From: JBBBNV01 sp037137075
GTDB taxonomy: Bacteria; Bacillota; Bacilli; Paenibacillales; NBRC-103111
Length of the DNA stretch: 64,000 nt
Assembly (NCBI RefSeq): GCF_037137075.1
Contig: NZ_JBBBNV010000017.1
Coordinates: forward strand, 1-64,000
Direction: 5' to 3'
This document shows, piece after piece, positions 1-7,167 of the stretch. Position numbers and translations under genes: made by a program. Every line of letters starts with the position of its first letter. Positions within the stretch are counted from its first letter, which is position 1. The notes beneath the pieces are model-generated. The model was given only the letters and a program-made list of their open reading frames with translations, was not told the origin of the DNA and made no database searches.

Positions 1-16
1 ACAGGAACTACCTGCC

Positions 17-39
17 AATCCATTGTAAAGGATTTTTTT
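17..39 (+). terminator. weak possible terminator of an upstream gene
   Basis: A five-base-pair stem (AATCC/GGATT) is followed by a run of T. It would end transcription of a gene lying before the window. The stem is short, so this is only a possibility. Bases 40-188 show no other gene; they are the leader of the next gene, which has an AAAGGA-like ribosome binding site. Confidence 0.25.
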
Positions 40-188
40 GCGTCTGAATGAGATAAATACAGAAAATTATGAAGATTTAGGGAAAATTAATGCAACGCTA
101 GTGAAATCCGATATACCCTAGAGAACCCTAAAACTAAGTCGGTTTCCATATTCGAAAAATCGTCAGAACGAAAAAGGATGAATGAGCC

Positions 189-2750
189 ATGAATCACAGC
201 TGGATTACGTTAGGCATTGAGCCTACCTTGAACGTTGCGGACATTAAACGGGCGTATGCAAAAATGCTCCGAATCCACCATCCCGAGCATGATCCGGAAG
301 GCTTTCAGCAGTTGCGGGAAGCCTATGACCAAGCGCTTCGTGAAGCGAAATACATGAAAGAAGCCCATTCTGCCGGCGTTTCCCTACAGGCGGAGGACAA
401 GCCGGATGAGGAGGAACGTGTCAGCGTACGCCCTTCTGAAAGTCATCTGCAGCATGCAGCTGCACTGGAGCTGGACGAAACAGGGCCAGTGTCTGCGGAG
501 GAGCTTGCCGGGAATATGATGGCGGAGCTGCAGCAGATTTATGAGCAATTTCCTCGGCGGATTCAAACGGAGGCTTGGCGGGCTGTACTGGAGCGGGAGG
601 ACATTTGGCGGCTGGATGTGAAGCTGAGGCTGGATCAGCTGCTAATAGAGTACCTTTTTAAGCATTATCATCTCCCGAAGCAGGTGTGGGAGCTGCTGGA
701 TACCACTTTTTCCTGGAGCGAGCAGGAAAGGAAGCTTTACGAAATATATCCGGAAGGCGATGTGGATGAGCTTCTTCGGCAAATGAAACAGCCCTTTTCG
801 CCTCGTTATGAATATTTAACGGGCATGACCATGACGGACGATCGCGAGACGTATATCGAATTTCGTGCGAATGTTCAATATGCATTGGCGCGGGGGGAAC
901 TGGAGCGTGCCGGGCAGTATTTGAAAGCGGCATCAGATCTGTTTACGGCTGATCCGGATTTGCTGCGGCTAATGGGGCTGTATTTCATACGGTGCGATGA
1001 TGCGAATCAGGCGCTTCAAGCGTTTGACCGGATGCTTGAGCTGTGTCCCGACGATATTGACGGACGGCTGCACCGGGGAAATCTGTTCCTCAAGCTGGAA
1101 CGGGCCAGAGATGCATTTTACGATTTCCAGCAGGTGCTGGCGCAGCAGCCGTATCACTTGACGGCACTCAGCGGACTTGCCCGATGCTTCCTGGCTCTGG
1201 ATAGAAGCCTGGAGGCCAAATCCCTGCTGGAGCTCATTTTGGAGCACCATCCTTATGATATTGATTCCCGAATCCGGCTGCTGGCTCTGAACAAGCAGAT
1301 TGCTCTGCTGTGGCGGACTGCACTGGCCGCGAAGCCTGAAGATCACACGCTTCGCTTCGCCCTGGCGGAGTTGTACTATGAGTTGGAACGGTTCGAAGAT
1401 TGCCGGAAGGAGCTTCAAACGCTGGAGAAGCAGACTACAATGAACGTAGAGATGCACATGCTGTTTGGACGCGTGTATGTTCAGCAGGAGAAGCTGAAGC
1501 GTGCAGTGGAGTGCTACAACCAGGCATGGAAGCTGGCCAAGGAAGAAGGCCAGAACGGCTATGACATTCTCATACAGCGGGGGATGGCATATCTCCAGCA
1601 GGAGAGCCCTGCGGAGGCCATAGCCGATTTCCAGGAAGCGCTGGGGATGAACCGCAACGATCCCAACGTTCTCATACATCTCGCAGATGCATACCGGCAG
1701 CAGAAGGATGAGCGGAAGGGACTGGAGCTGGCGGACCAGGCGATTGCTATTGATCCCGGCCGCTGGAGATATTATTCGATTCGGGGGCACTGTTATTACG
1801 GGCTCGGGAAGTACCGCCAAGCGGCTGCAGATTACACCGCGGTGGTTGAGCATGAGTACAGCTGGGCGTCGATATGGTTCCAAAAAGGCGATTGCCACAT
1901 TCGGCTCAAGGAATACGATATGGCGTTGGAAGCTCTCAAGACGGGCTTGTCCTATGGGGAGAATCATCTGGCATACTACCAGCTAGCGGCGCTGCATTTT
2001 GCCAAAAAGAACTATACCGGTGCCTTGCAGCTGATGGAAGAGCTGAAGGAATATGACGATGAAGACCCGATGGCGTATTTGCTGACAGGCGACATTCACC
2101 GTGCGATGGGGAATCTGGATTTGGCCCTGGAGGAGTATGAGGAAGGCGCTGAGGAATTCCCTGACGACCCCGGTCTAGCCCAAATGATGGCGTATACGTA
2201 TCTGTGCAGCGAGGATTTGCACGAGAGAGCGGAGGCATCCTCCCATCTGGCGGTTATTTTGAAGGATTCGTGGGGGCTGATTGAAGCGTTATGGCTTAGC
2301 ATTGAATGTCAGGCCTGGAAGGGTGCGCTGGACATCGCCAGAAACCCGCAATGTGCAGACGGCGAGCCGGCCGACGGTTCAGCCATTTGGTTGTACAGCG
2401 GGGTAATATTGTACCATAGCGGGCTGTACAGCCAGGCAGTCGAACGGCTGACTAAGGCGCAGGCCGCCGGGTTGGGTGGCGGGGCCAGCCATTATTTAAG
2501 CTTGGCCTATTATCAGATCGGCGAGAAGGGCAAGGCACTGCAATGGGCGGAGCAAGCCTGCAAACAGGAGCCTTCCCATCCCGTCTACAAGCAGCACTTT
2601 CAGCAGCTGAGGGGTGGCGGCGAAAAATCTTTCTTTGGTCTGTTCCGCAAGAAGGCACCGGCCGTAGAACTGCGGCCTGCACGCCTAGCGAAGCAGCATA
2701 CCATGGGCAGTGTCCCCGCATTCCATTACCGGTTAGAGGAGGAGCAGTAA
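189..2750 (+). CDS. J-domain-like protein with many TPR repeats
   Basis: An 853-residue protein. Residues 4-54 resemble a DnaJ J-domain, but the diagnostic HPD tripeptide reads HPE (31-33), so stimulation of DnaK ATPase is doubtful. After a charged linker, residues from about 225 to 800 form consecutive 34-residue TPR units with the usual W/L/Y-G-A-P spacing, a scaffold for protein-protein contacts. There is no signal peptide or membrane segment, so it is probably cytosolic. The stop codon lies one base before the start of the DUF1266 gene, so the two are almost certainly co-transcribed and may act together. No substrate can be inferred. The family assignment is from recognisable repeats, not from a search. 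Confidence 0.85.
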   Translation: MNHSWITLGIEPTLNVADIKRAYAKMLRIHHPEHDPEGFQQLREAYDQALREAKYMKEAHSAGVSLQAEDKPDEEERVSVRPSESHLQHAAALELDETGPVSAEELAGNMMAELQQIYEQFPRRIQTEAWRAVLEREDIWRLDVKLRLDQLLIEYLFKHYHLPKQVWELLDTTFSWSEQERKLYEIYPEGDVDELLRQMKQPFSPRYEYLTGMTMTDDRETYIEFRANVQYALARGELERAGQYLKAASDLFTADPDLLRLMGLYFIRCDDANQALQAFDRMLELCPDDIDGRLHRGNLFLKLERARDAFYDFQQVLAQQPYHLTALSGLARCFLALDRSLEAKSLLELILEHHPYDIDSRIRLLALNKQIALLWRTALAAKPEDHTLRFALAELYYELERFEDCRKELQTLEKQTTMNVEMHMLFGRVYVQQEKLKRAVECYNQAWKLAKEEGQNGYDILIQRGMAYLQQESPAEAIADFQEALGMNRNDPNVLIHLADAYRQQKDERKGLELADQAIAIDPGRWRYYSIRGHCYYGLGKYRQAAADYTAVVEHEYSWASIWFQKGDCHIRLKEYDMALEALKTGLSYGENHLAYYQLAALHFAKKNYTGALQLMEELKEYDDEDPMAYLLTGDIHRAMGNLDLALEEYEEGAEEFPDDPGLAQMMAYTYLCSEDLHERAEASSHLAVILKDSWGLIEALWLSIECQAWKGALDIARNPQCADGEPADGSAIWLYSGVILYHSGLYSQAVERLTKAQAAGLGGGASHYLSLAYYQIGEKGKALQWAEQACKQEPSHPVYKQHFQQLRGGGEKSFFGLFRKKAPAVELRPARLAKQHTMGSVPAFHYRLEEEQ

Positions 2751-2751
2751 A

Positions 2752-3417
2752 ATGACAAAGGCAAAGCCGAAGCACCTCCGTCCGACAGATTTGTGGTTCC
2801 GGGCATTGGGGGCCATTCTGGACGAAATGAACGGCCTGGACTCAGAATCGTACTACGAGCTGAAGCGAACAAAAGACAATATCGATATGCACGCTTACTC
2901 GCTCAAACGGGATTGGAATATTGCGAGCGGTGAGGATCTTAAGGAAGCTCTGGGCCAGCTTCGGGATAACGGGCACCGGTCTTCTTTTGACAAAACCCGG
3001 TGGATTCTGTCCTCTATGACGGAGGCAGAGCAGGCGGCGTATATCCAGACAATTTCTCCTGCCAGCAGCCAATATACTCAAGCCTGCATTGTCCGAGCGT
3101 ACATGAACCGACTGCCTCGTGCAGGAATCGCTGCCTGGGATTGGGGACGTTATGCGAACATGTGTAAAAAAGGGGTTTTCTTAAGCTACATTACGGAGAG
3201 CGAAGCGCGAGAGCTTTTAATGCTGATTGGACCTGAAGTGCAAAAGGCGTATTCAGGCTGGCTTGAGTTCGCGATTAGCTATTTGGCGGGCCGTCAGTTC
3301 TGGTGGAACCAGTTGACCCGGGAGAGCGCAGAGGAGCATGCCGGATATGTGCACAAGCTCGTTACGGACAATAAAAGCCTTTGGAACCAGCTGGACTGGA
3401 AGCTTTCTTTGGAATGA
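2752..3417 (+). CDS. DUF1266 domain protein
   Basis: A 221-residue soluble protein. The C-terminal half (about 125-190) carries the DUF1266 signature: a WDxGR block, an aromatic-rich YITESEA segment, and a W-x-E-F...Y-L-x-GRxFW stretch. The biochemical role of DUF1266 is unknown to me. It starts one base after the TPR gene ends, so it is translationally coupled to it. This pairing of a TPR/J-like scaffold with DUF1266 is the main functional hint. Confidence 0.8.
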   Translation: MTKAKPKHLRPTDLWFRALGAILDEMNGLDSESYYELKRTKDNIDMHAYSLKRDWNIASGEDLKEALGQLRDNGHRSSFDKTRWILSSMTEAEQAAYIQTISPASSQYTQACIVRAYMNRLPRAGIAAWDWGRYANMCKKGVFLSYITESEARELLMLIGPEVQKAYSGWLEFAISYLAGRQFWWNQLTRESAEEHAGYVHKLVTDNKSLWNQLDWKLSLE

Positions 3418-3474
3418 GCTTCATGTCCCGCTTTGACGGAGACTCGTTGAGCCCGGCTTCAAAAAACAAAGGGG

Positions 3475-3504
3475 TTGACATTTTTTTCAAAGGCGTAGTA
3501 AGAT
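3475..3504 (+). promoter_or_regulatory. promoter of small-ORF unit 1
   Basis: TTGACA (3475-3480) and TAAGAT (3499-3504) are spaced by 18 bases, giving a strong sigma-A type promoter. It drives a leader of about 30 bases and a 41-codon ORF. The same TTGAC/TAAGAT pairing recurs at 3875 and 25804. Confidence 0.75.
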
Positions 3505-3539
3505 ACAGCAATACCATTTTTTGAAAGGAGGCCAATCAC

Positions 3540-3665
3540 ATGATGAACGTTAGCTGGGTTGCAAGCCATCGGGAACAGCAGCAGGAGAAAGCATACAATT
3601 GCATAGGCATGCGGATTCGGCCTCATACGGGATTGCCGGGTACAGTTCATAGGGTGAACGTGTAG
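3540..3665 (+). CDS. 41-residue small ORF, unit 1
   Basis: This ORF starts with two consecutive ATG codons preceded by AAAGGAGG at good spacing and has its own promoter and terminator. It encodes a basic, soluble peptide with no signal sequence, beginning MMNVSWVASHREQQQ and ending HRVNV. I do not recognise a family. Its ribosome binding region, AAAGGAGGCCAATC, closely matches that of the unrelated small ORF at 25869. It could be a real microprotein, a leader peptide, or incidental coding in a small RNA. Confidence 0.45.
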   Translation: MMNVSWVASHREQQQEKAYNCIGMRIRPHTGLPGTVHRVNV

Positions 3666-3694
3666 CTGTGTAAACAATAATGGATGTTAACCAT

Positions 3695-3730
3695 AAACCG
3701 TTGGTCCGATCAGGATCAGCGGTTTTTTTT
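3695..3730 (+). terminator. terminator of small-ORF unit 1
   Basis: A 13-bp stem (AAACCGTTGGTCC paired with GGATCAGCGGTTT, using wobbles) closes a five-base loop and is followed by eight T. It makes unit 1 a discrete transcript of about 220 bases. Confidence 0.8.
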
Positions 3731-3874
3731 ATGTTTAGGCGCACGAGCGGGCAAGGCCATGAGCGGCAAGGCGGTATCGGCTGACGGACCGACTGGCGGT
3801 GAATACAAACCGGCATGAGATAGAATTGAATGCTAGCGTAAAATATATTTTTTTACAAATTTGAAAATAAATGG

Positions 3875-3903
3875 TTGACGAAGATTCCGGTCCGTGCTAA
3901 GAT
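3875..3903 (+). promoter_or_regulatory. promoter of small-ORF unit 2
   Basis: TTGACG (3875-3880), 17 bases, then TAAGAT (3898-3903). A leader of about 115 bases separates it from the ORF at 4027. The preceding 100 bases are AT-rich and hold no gene. Confidence 0.7.
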
Positions 3904-4026
3904 AGGAACAAGTCGAAGGGCGGACAGCATGGAGCGCTGTAACCATAAGCCTATTGGCGGAACAACTTAACGAATGAAATGATTCGGGAAATTTATCATA
4001 AACGGACATGAAGGGGGGATAGGACC

Positions 4027-4137
4027 ATGAAGAAGCATCTTGAATATGAACCGCAATTCAATCAGGATCAGCATGAATCCTATATGGACCTTAGTGTCTG
4101 GCGTAGCTGTCACGTACCCATCCGATATCGAAGCTGA
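4027..4137 (+). CDS. 36-residue small ORF, unit 2
   Basis: The ATG is preceded by GGGGGGATAGG. The peptide begins MKKHLEYEPQFNQDQHESY and ends in basic residues. It is rich in Glu, Gln, His and Tyr, like the next ORF at 4269. It sits between a strong promoter and an intrinsic terminator, which gives the layout of an attenuator leader or an independent small gene. No family is recognised. Confidence 0.4.
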   Translation: MKKHLEYEPQFNQDQHESYMDLSVWRSCHVPIRYRS

Positions 4138-4171
4138 AAGCAGGCTTTATTTGGAATAGGTCGGTATGTGA

Positions 4172-4197
4172 GGCTGCGGATGCAGTCTTTTTCTTTG
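4172..4197 (+). terminator. terminator or attenuator after unit 2 ORF
   Basis: A 6-bp stem (GGCTGC/GCAGTC) with a four-base loop is followed by TTTTTCTTT. Lying between the 36-codon ORF and the 75-codon ORF, it could attenuate read-through into the latter. Confidence 0.55.
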
Positions 4198-4268
4198 GGC
4201 TGAAACAGCCGGGGAGAAGGACGGCAGGCGCGGCTTTTTATTTTGACAAAAGAAAGGAGGACACCGGG

Positions 4269-4496
4269 ATGACAATATTCAAGGAACAGCAAGCATGGTT
4301 AAGCAGCAATCCGTATGACGGAATTCATAGCGGCTTCGAGTCTGCGCAGGAGCAGAAGTATGCCTATGATTATAAATCTTACGATGAGCACCGGCATGAG
4401 CATGGATACGAATATGCACAAGACAATACGATGGAATATACTGGCGGTCTTGATCCATCCACGGGTCCTCCTGTTTTAGAGGAAGGGTTCATCTGA
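4269..4496 (+). CDS. 75-residue Tyr/Glu/His/Asp-rich small protein
   Basis: It has an excellent AAAGGAGG site eight bases before ATG and its own terminator. The 75-residue product contains 9 Glu, 8 Tyr, 5 Asp and 4 His. The centre is strikingly repetitive in Tyr, Asp, Glu and His (for example KYAYDYKSYDEHRHEH), and there is a Pro/Gly-rich tail. There is no signal peptide or membrane segment. The composition suggests an extended, perhaps metal-binding, polypeptide, but no family is recognised. It lies 300 bases before an array of tRNA-like sequences for Glu, His and Asp. Confidence 0.55.
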   Translation: MTIFKEQQAWLSSNPYDGIHSGFESAQEQKYAYDYKSYDEHRHEHGYEYAQDNTMEYTGGLDPSTGPPVLEEGFI

Positions 4497-4532
4497 CGCA
4501 CGCATTTTGGCGTGCTCCGATATGGAAAGAAC

Positions 4533-4562
4533 AAGGCTGCCCATTCACGGCGGCTTTTCTTA
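4533..4562 (+). terminator. terminator after the 75-residue ORF
   Basis: A 9-bp stem, AAGGCTGCC paired with GGCGGCTTT using wobbles, is followed by a short T-rich run. It separates the small-ORF region from the tRNA-like array. Confidence 0.6.
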
Positions 4563-4684
4563 TGAAATCGCAGTATCCGCTGAGCACTGTGCTCGCGGAA
4601 CGGATTCGACTGCTTCACGGCTTGCGTCCTTGTAACTAGGGGGCAAGCTGCGGACAGGGCCTTTGAACGGGCCGGGAAAAGCGC

Positions 4685-4744
4685 GTCAGGTGAAGAGGCG
4701 GCCTTTTTGCGGTCTGCTGCGGCTTGGCCGCCGCCTGTCCTGAC
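4685..4744. repeat. long interrupted inverted repeat before the tRNA-like array
   Basis: Outer arms GTCAGG (4685-4690) and CCTGAC (4739-4744) and inner arms GGCGGCC (4697-4703) and GGCCGCC (4726-4732) are separated by symmetric six-base internal loops, giving a 60-base hairpin. There is no T-tract, so it is not an obvious terminator. It may be a processing or structural element ahead of the array. The surrounding stretch 4563-4809 holds no gene that I can support. Confidence 0.5.
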
Positions 4745-4809
4745 TTAAATAGCAAGCGGTTCAATAAACCTATCTCAGTACACTGCACAAGCAGCAATTT
4801 ATTCCATTC

Positions 4810-4883
4810 GGCGCATTCGGCAAGCGGTGAAGCCACACGACTTTCAATCGTGGACTCGGCGGGTTCGAATCCCCCATGCGTCG
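4810..4883 (+). tRNA. tRNA-Glu(UUC)-like, divergent
   Basis: The sequence folds as a cloverleaf. The acceptor stem has 7 bp (GGCGCAT/ATGCGTC). A three-pair D stem closes a loop containing GG. The anticodon stem is perfect (CACGA/TCGTG) with loop CTTTCAA and anticodon TTC. The T loop is TTCGAAT, but the T stem has one mismatch (GCGGG/CCCCC). No CCA is encoded. It is unlike the usual Bacillus tRNA-Glu as I remember it. It could be a specialised, horizontally acquired or decaying tRNA. Confidence 0.6.
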
Positions 4884-4892
4884 TTATACCCT

Positions 4893-4967
4893 GGAGAGTA
4901 TGGCGAAAAGGCAACGCAGCCGGCTGTGAATCGGCGAGTACGGGTTCGAGTCCCGTTGTTCTCCCCA
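4893..4967 (+). tRNA. tRNA-His(GUG)-like, complete with CCA
   Basis: All arms pair. The acceptor is GAGAGTA/TGTTCTC with an extra 5' G opposite discriminator C, the identity hallmark of tRNA-His. The anticodon stem is GCCGG/TCGGC with loop CTGTGAA (anticodon GTG). The T arm is ACGGG-TTCGAGT-CCCGT, and CCA is encoded. It begins 9 bases after the Glu-like unit. The retained G-1:C73 pair argues for function or recent function. The sequence differs from a standard housekeeping tRNA-His. Confidence 0.7.
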
Positions 4968-5016
4968 ATTGTATTCTTTGACACCGTGAGCGGTGGTTCG
5001 ATTCCACCTTCCTCTG
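4968..5016 (+). pseudogene. 3' half of a tRNA (T arm and acceptor strand)
   Basis: A perfect T arm (GGTGG-TTCGATT-CCACC, 4992-5008) is followed by an acceptor-like TTCCTCT and G. No complementary 5' acceptor strand, D arm or convincing anticodon arm lies upstream before the His-like tRNA ends. It looks like a truncated third member of the array; the original amino acid cannot be read. Confidence 0.5.
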
Positions 5017-5024
5017 TTTATCCC

Positions 5025-5099
5025 GGAGCTGCAGAGAAGCGGAGTTCTCGCCGGTTTGTCAGACCGGAGAACGCGGGTTCGAGTCCCGCCGGCTCCCCA
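5025..5099 (+). tRNA. tRNA-Asp(GUC)-like, 3' end irregular
   Basis: Acceptor GGAGCTG/CGGCTCC, D stem GAGA/TCTC, perfect anticodon stem CCGGT/ACCGG with loop TTGTCAG (anticodon GTC), five-base variable loop, and perfect T arm GCGGG-TTCGAGT-CCCGC. The 3' end runs straight from the acceptor into CCA, so either the discriminator base or one C is missing; canonical tRNA-Asp carries G there. Position 8 is C rather than the near-universal T. It is a good fold with signs of decay or specialisation. Confidence 0.6.
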
Positions 5100-5161
5100 A
5101 AATACATATACATAATAGAAGGAAGGATGTAACGTACGTTGTACAGGTGAGGATGATGACA

Positions 5162-5731
5162 ATGATGAAACGATTTTCCATGCTGGATGAGCTGACTTTT
5201 CAAAATGTGTCCGAGCGGAGCTTGTCGCTCCAGGAGGTTCAGGACCGGATTATGCAGTTCATGTCTCAAGATCCGAAGGCGCTGTATCACTTTGTAATCG
5301 GCACCGACAGTCAGGTGCACCGCGGGTATACGAAATTTGTGACGGGGATTATTATCCACCGTCTGGGCAAGGGCGCCTGGGCCTGCTACAGCCAAGTGGC
5401 GATTCCCCGGGAGCTGACCTCGATTAAGGAGAAGCTGGTTTTGGAAACTACGCTGTCCCAGCGGGTGGCGGGCTTTTTCGCGGAGGGGCCTTTGACGCAA
5501 ATGGAGGAGCTGCTGCTTCCCCATGTCTATCAGGGGGCGATGCTGTATTCGTATATCGATATTGATGCGGGAACGGAGCCGGTGGTGAACCAAACCTCCC
5601 TCTATGTGCAGGAAATGGTGGATCGGGTCGAAGCGATGGGAATGTATTCACCGCGCGTCAAGCCGTACTCGTACGGAGCATCCGCCTACGCAAACCGCTT
5701 TACGAAGCAGGGGATGCGGCAGGTTATGTAA
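5162..5731 (+). CDS. ykuK: YkuK family (DUF458) RNase H-like protein
   Basis: A 189-residue cytosolic protein of the YkuK/DUF458 family, predicted to have an RNase H-like fold. Family features seen include an FVIGTDSQ motif near residue 45 with the conserved Asp, a TKFVTGIIIHR strand, a GKGAWACYSQ segment and an EKLVLETTLS helix. The true substrate is unknown. AGGTGAGG best serves the ATG at 5162; an in-frame GTG at 5147 lies inside that site and is less likely. It lies about 60 bases after the tRNA-like array on the same strand, so read-through from the array is possible. Confidence 0.85.
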   Translation: MMKRFSMLDELTFQNVSERSLSLQEVQDRIMQFMSQDPKALYHFVIGTDSQVHRGYTKFVTGIIIHRLGKGAWACYSQVAIPRELTSIKEKLVLETTLSQRVAGFFAEGPLTQMEELLLPHVYQGAMLYSYIDIDAGTEPVVNQTSLYVQEMVDRVEAMGMYSPRVKPYSYGASAYANRFTKQGMRQVM

Positions 5732-5885
5732 GCGGATGAAGATTACAATCAGATTCTCCCTCCTTCAAGCGGGATTCTCCCTCCCGGTTGCCAGGGCCGC
5801 CGGTTTATACTGGAGCCAGCAGGCTGGTTCAGTTTCATACAGAACGCGGGAGGGGTGTGAACACCGCATGATGAAGGAGAATACG

Positions 5886-6782
5886 ATGATAGCTACCAGT
5901 GAGATTCAAATCCGGGATCCGTTCGTCGTTCCGGTTCCCAGTGAAGGAAATTATTACTTGTTCGGCAGCACAGACAAAAACGTGTGGGGCAAAGGAACCG
6001 GCTTCGACGTGTATGTCAGCCGGGATTTGGAGCAGTGGCAGGGTCCCTTGCCTGCGTTCCGGCCGGAGGAGGACTTCTACTCCGACACCAATTTCTGGGC
6101 GCCCGAGGTGTATGAGCACCAGGGCCGTTACTTTATGTTCGCTACGTTCAGGCGAAAGGACAACGGGCGGATTGGCACGGCGGTGTTAGCCGCAGACACC
6201 ATCACAGGGCCATACCATCCCCACAGCGAAGGCCCGGTCACGCCCGAGGCATGGAATGCGCTGGACGGCACACTGTATCTGGACGATGACGGGCTGCCCT
6301 GGATGGTGTTTTGCCGGGAATGGAAGGATGTCACCGATGGGCAGATATGCGCAGTGCGGCTGACGGCTGATTTGAAGGCCGCCCTCGGGGAGCCGCTGGT
6401 GCTGTTCTCCGCGACGGAGGCTTGCTGGACAAGGCCTTACGAATCGGAGAAGGTCGCGGCACAGGAGAACAAGTACGTCACCGACGGCCCGTTCCTGCAC
6501 CGGACAGCAGGCGGGGAGCTGCTGATGATCTGGGCCAGCTATATCGGGACAAGCTATGCCATCGGCCTTGTCAAATCGGTGACGGGACAGGTAACCGGAC
6601 CGTGGGTTCATGAGGAGGAGCCGCTGTATAAAAGCGACGGCGGACACGGCATGATTTTCCGCGACTTGGCCGATCGGCAGCTGCGCTTAGTTCTTCACAC
6701 ACCGAATCAGAGTCCTCTGGAACGGGCGATTTTCCTGACAGTCGCTGAGGAGAACGGGACGCTCAGGCTGGTCCGCGCTTAG
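5886..6782 (+). CDS. glycoside hydrolase family 43 protein
   Basis: A 298-residue intracellular (no signal peptide) five-bladed beta-propeller glycosidase of GH43, a family of arabinosidases and xylosidases. Seen are the N-terminal catalytic-base motif RDPFVV, an NFWAPEV blade motif, the LDGTLYLDDDG motif with the second Asp, and a TDGPFLHR segment where the general acid Glu is often found but Asp stands here, followed by GPWVHE and DGGHGM. Exact specificity cannot be read. AAGGAG five bases before the ATG at 5886 fixes the start; an upstream ATG pair at 5868 is an alternative. No transporter or regulator adjoins it. Confidence 0.8.
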   Translation: MIATSEIQIRDPFVVPVPSEGNYYLFGSTDKNVWGKGTGFDVYVSRDLEQWQGPLPAFRPEEDFYSDTNFWAPEVYEHQGRYFMFATFRRKDNGRIGTAVLAADTITGPYHPHSEGPVTPEAWNALDGTLYLDDDGLPWMVFCREWKDVTDGQICAVRLTADLKAALGEPLVLFSATEACWTRPYESEKVAAQENKYVTDGPFLHRTAGGELLMIWASYIGTSYAIGLVKSVTGQVTGPWVHEEEPLYKSDGGHGMIFRDLADRQLRLVLHTPNQSPLERAIFLTVAEENGTLRLVRA

Positions 6783-6876
6783 GCCGGACGAAGCGAAGCC
6801 AGTTGTGGGTTCTAGACGGCCCTTAATAGGAAACAAACGTGAAGACGCGTGCGCTGGAAACGAGGCGAGGCACGAG

Positions 6877-6914
6877 CGGCTTCAGCCCTGCTGCGGGGCT
6901 GAAGCCGTTTTTTT
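6877..6914 (+). terminator. strong terminator after GH43 gene
   Basis: A 12-bp GC-rich stem (CGGCTTCAGCCC/GGGCTGAAGCCG) is followed by seven T. It isolates the GH43 gene from the NAD salvage genes. Confidence 0.9.
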
Positions 6915-6975
6915 GCGTTCCGGTGACAGGCTGTGCCTAACTCGAAGTTATTTTTTTGTCAGGTGAAATGCAGGG

Positions 6976-7008
6976 TTGACATTTTTATTGATTATGTCAT
7001 AATGACAT
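6976..7008 (+). promoter_or_regulatory. promoter with NrtR-like operator before pncA
   Basis: TTGACA (6976-6981), 16 bases, then CATAAT (6998-7003). The -10 element lies within the perfect palindrome ATGTCAT-A-ATGACAT (6994-7008). The same palindrome stands before pnuC and, degenerate on one side, before nrtR itself, all being NAD genes. Binding would occlude RNA polymerase. The assignment to NrtR is inference from shared sites and gene content. Confidence 0.75.
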
Positions 7009-7167
7009 TATTGATATTTTGAATTGCGGTCTTGATGAGGTACACTTAGGTAATACTGACGGTTTGGAGAGGGCGATGTGTCTGCTTGCCCTACTGGAGC
7101 TGTAACGGGGATTTCTTTTTCGGAATCAATACTGTCGAAACAACATTATTGAAAAGGCGGGATGGGA

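Noticed and set aside
969..1967. 332-codon minus-strand frame
   Set aside because: It is antisense to the TPR gene, with no ribosome binding site and no recognisable domain; a shadow of codon bias.
4800..5100. 85- to 101-codon frames across the tRNA-like array
   Set aside because: The region folds into tRNA-like cloverleaves, and the frames have no start signals.
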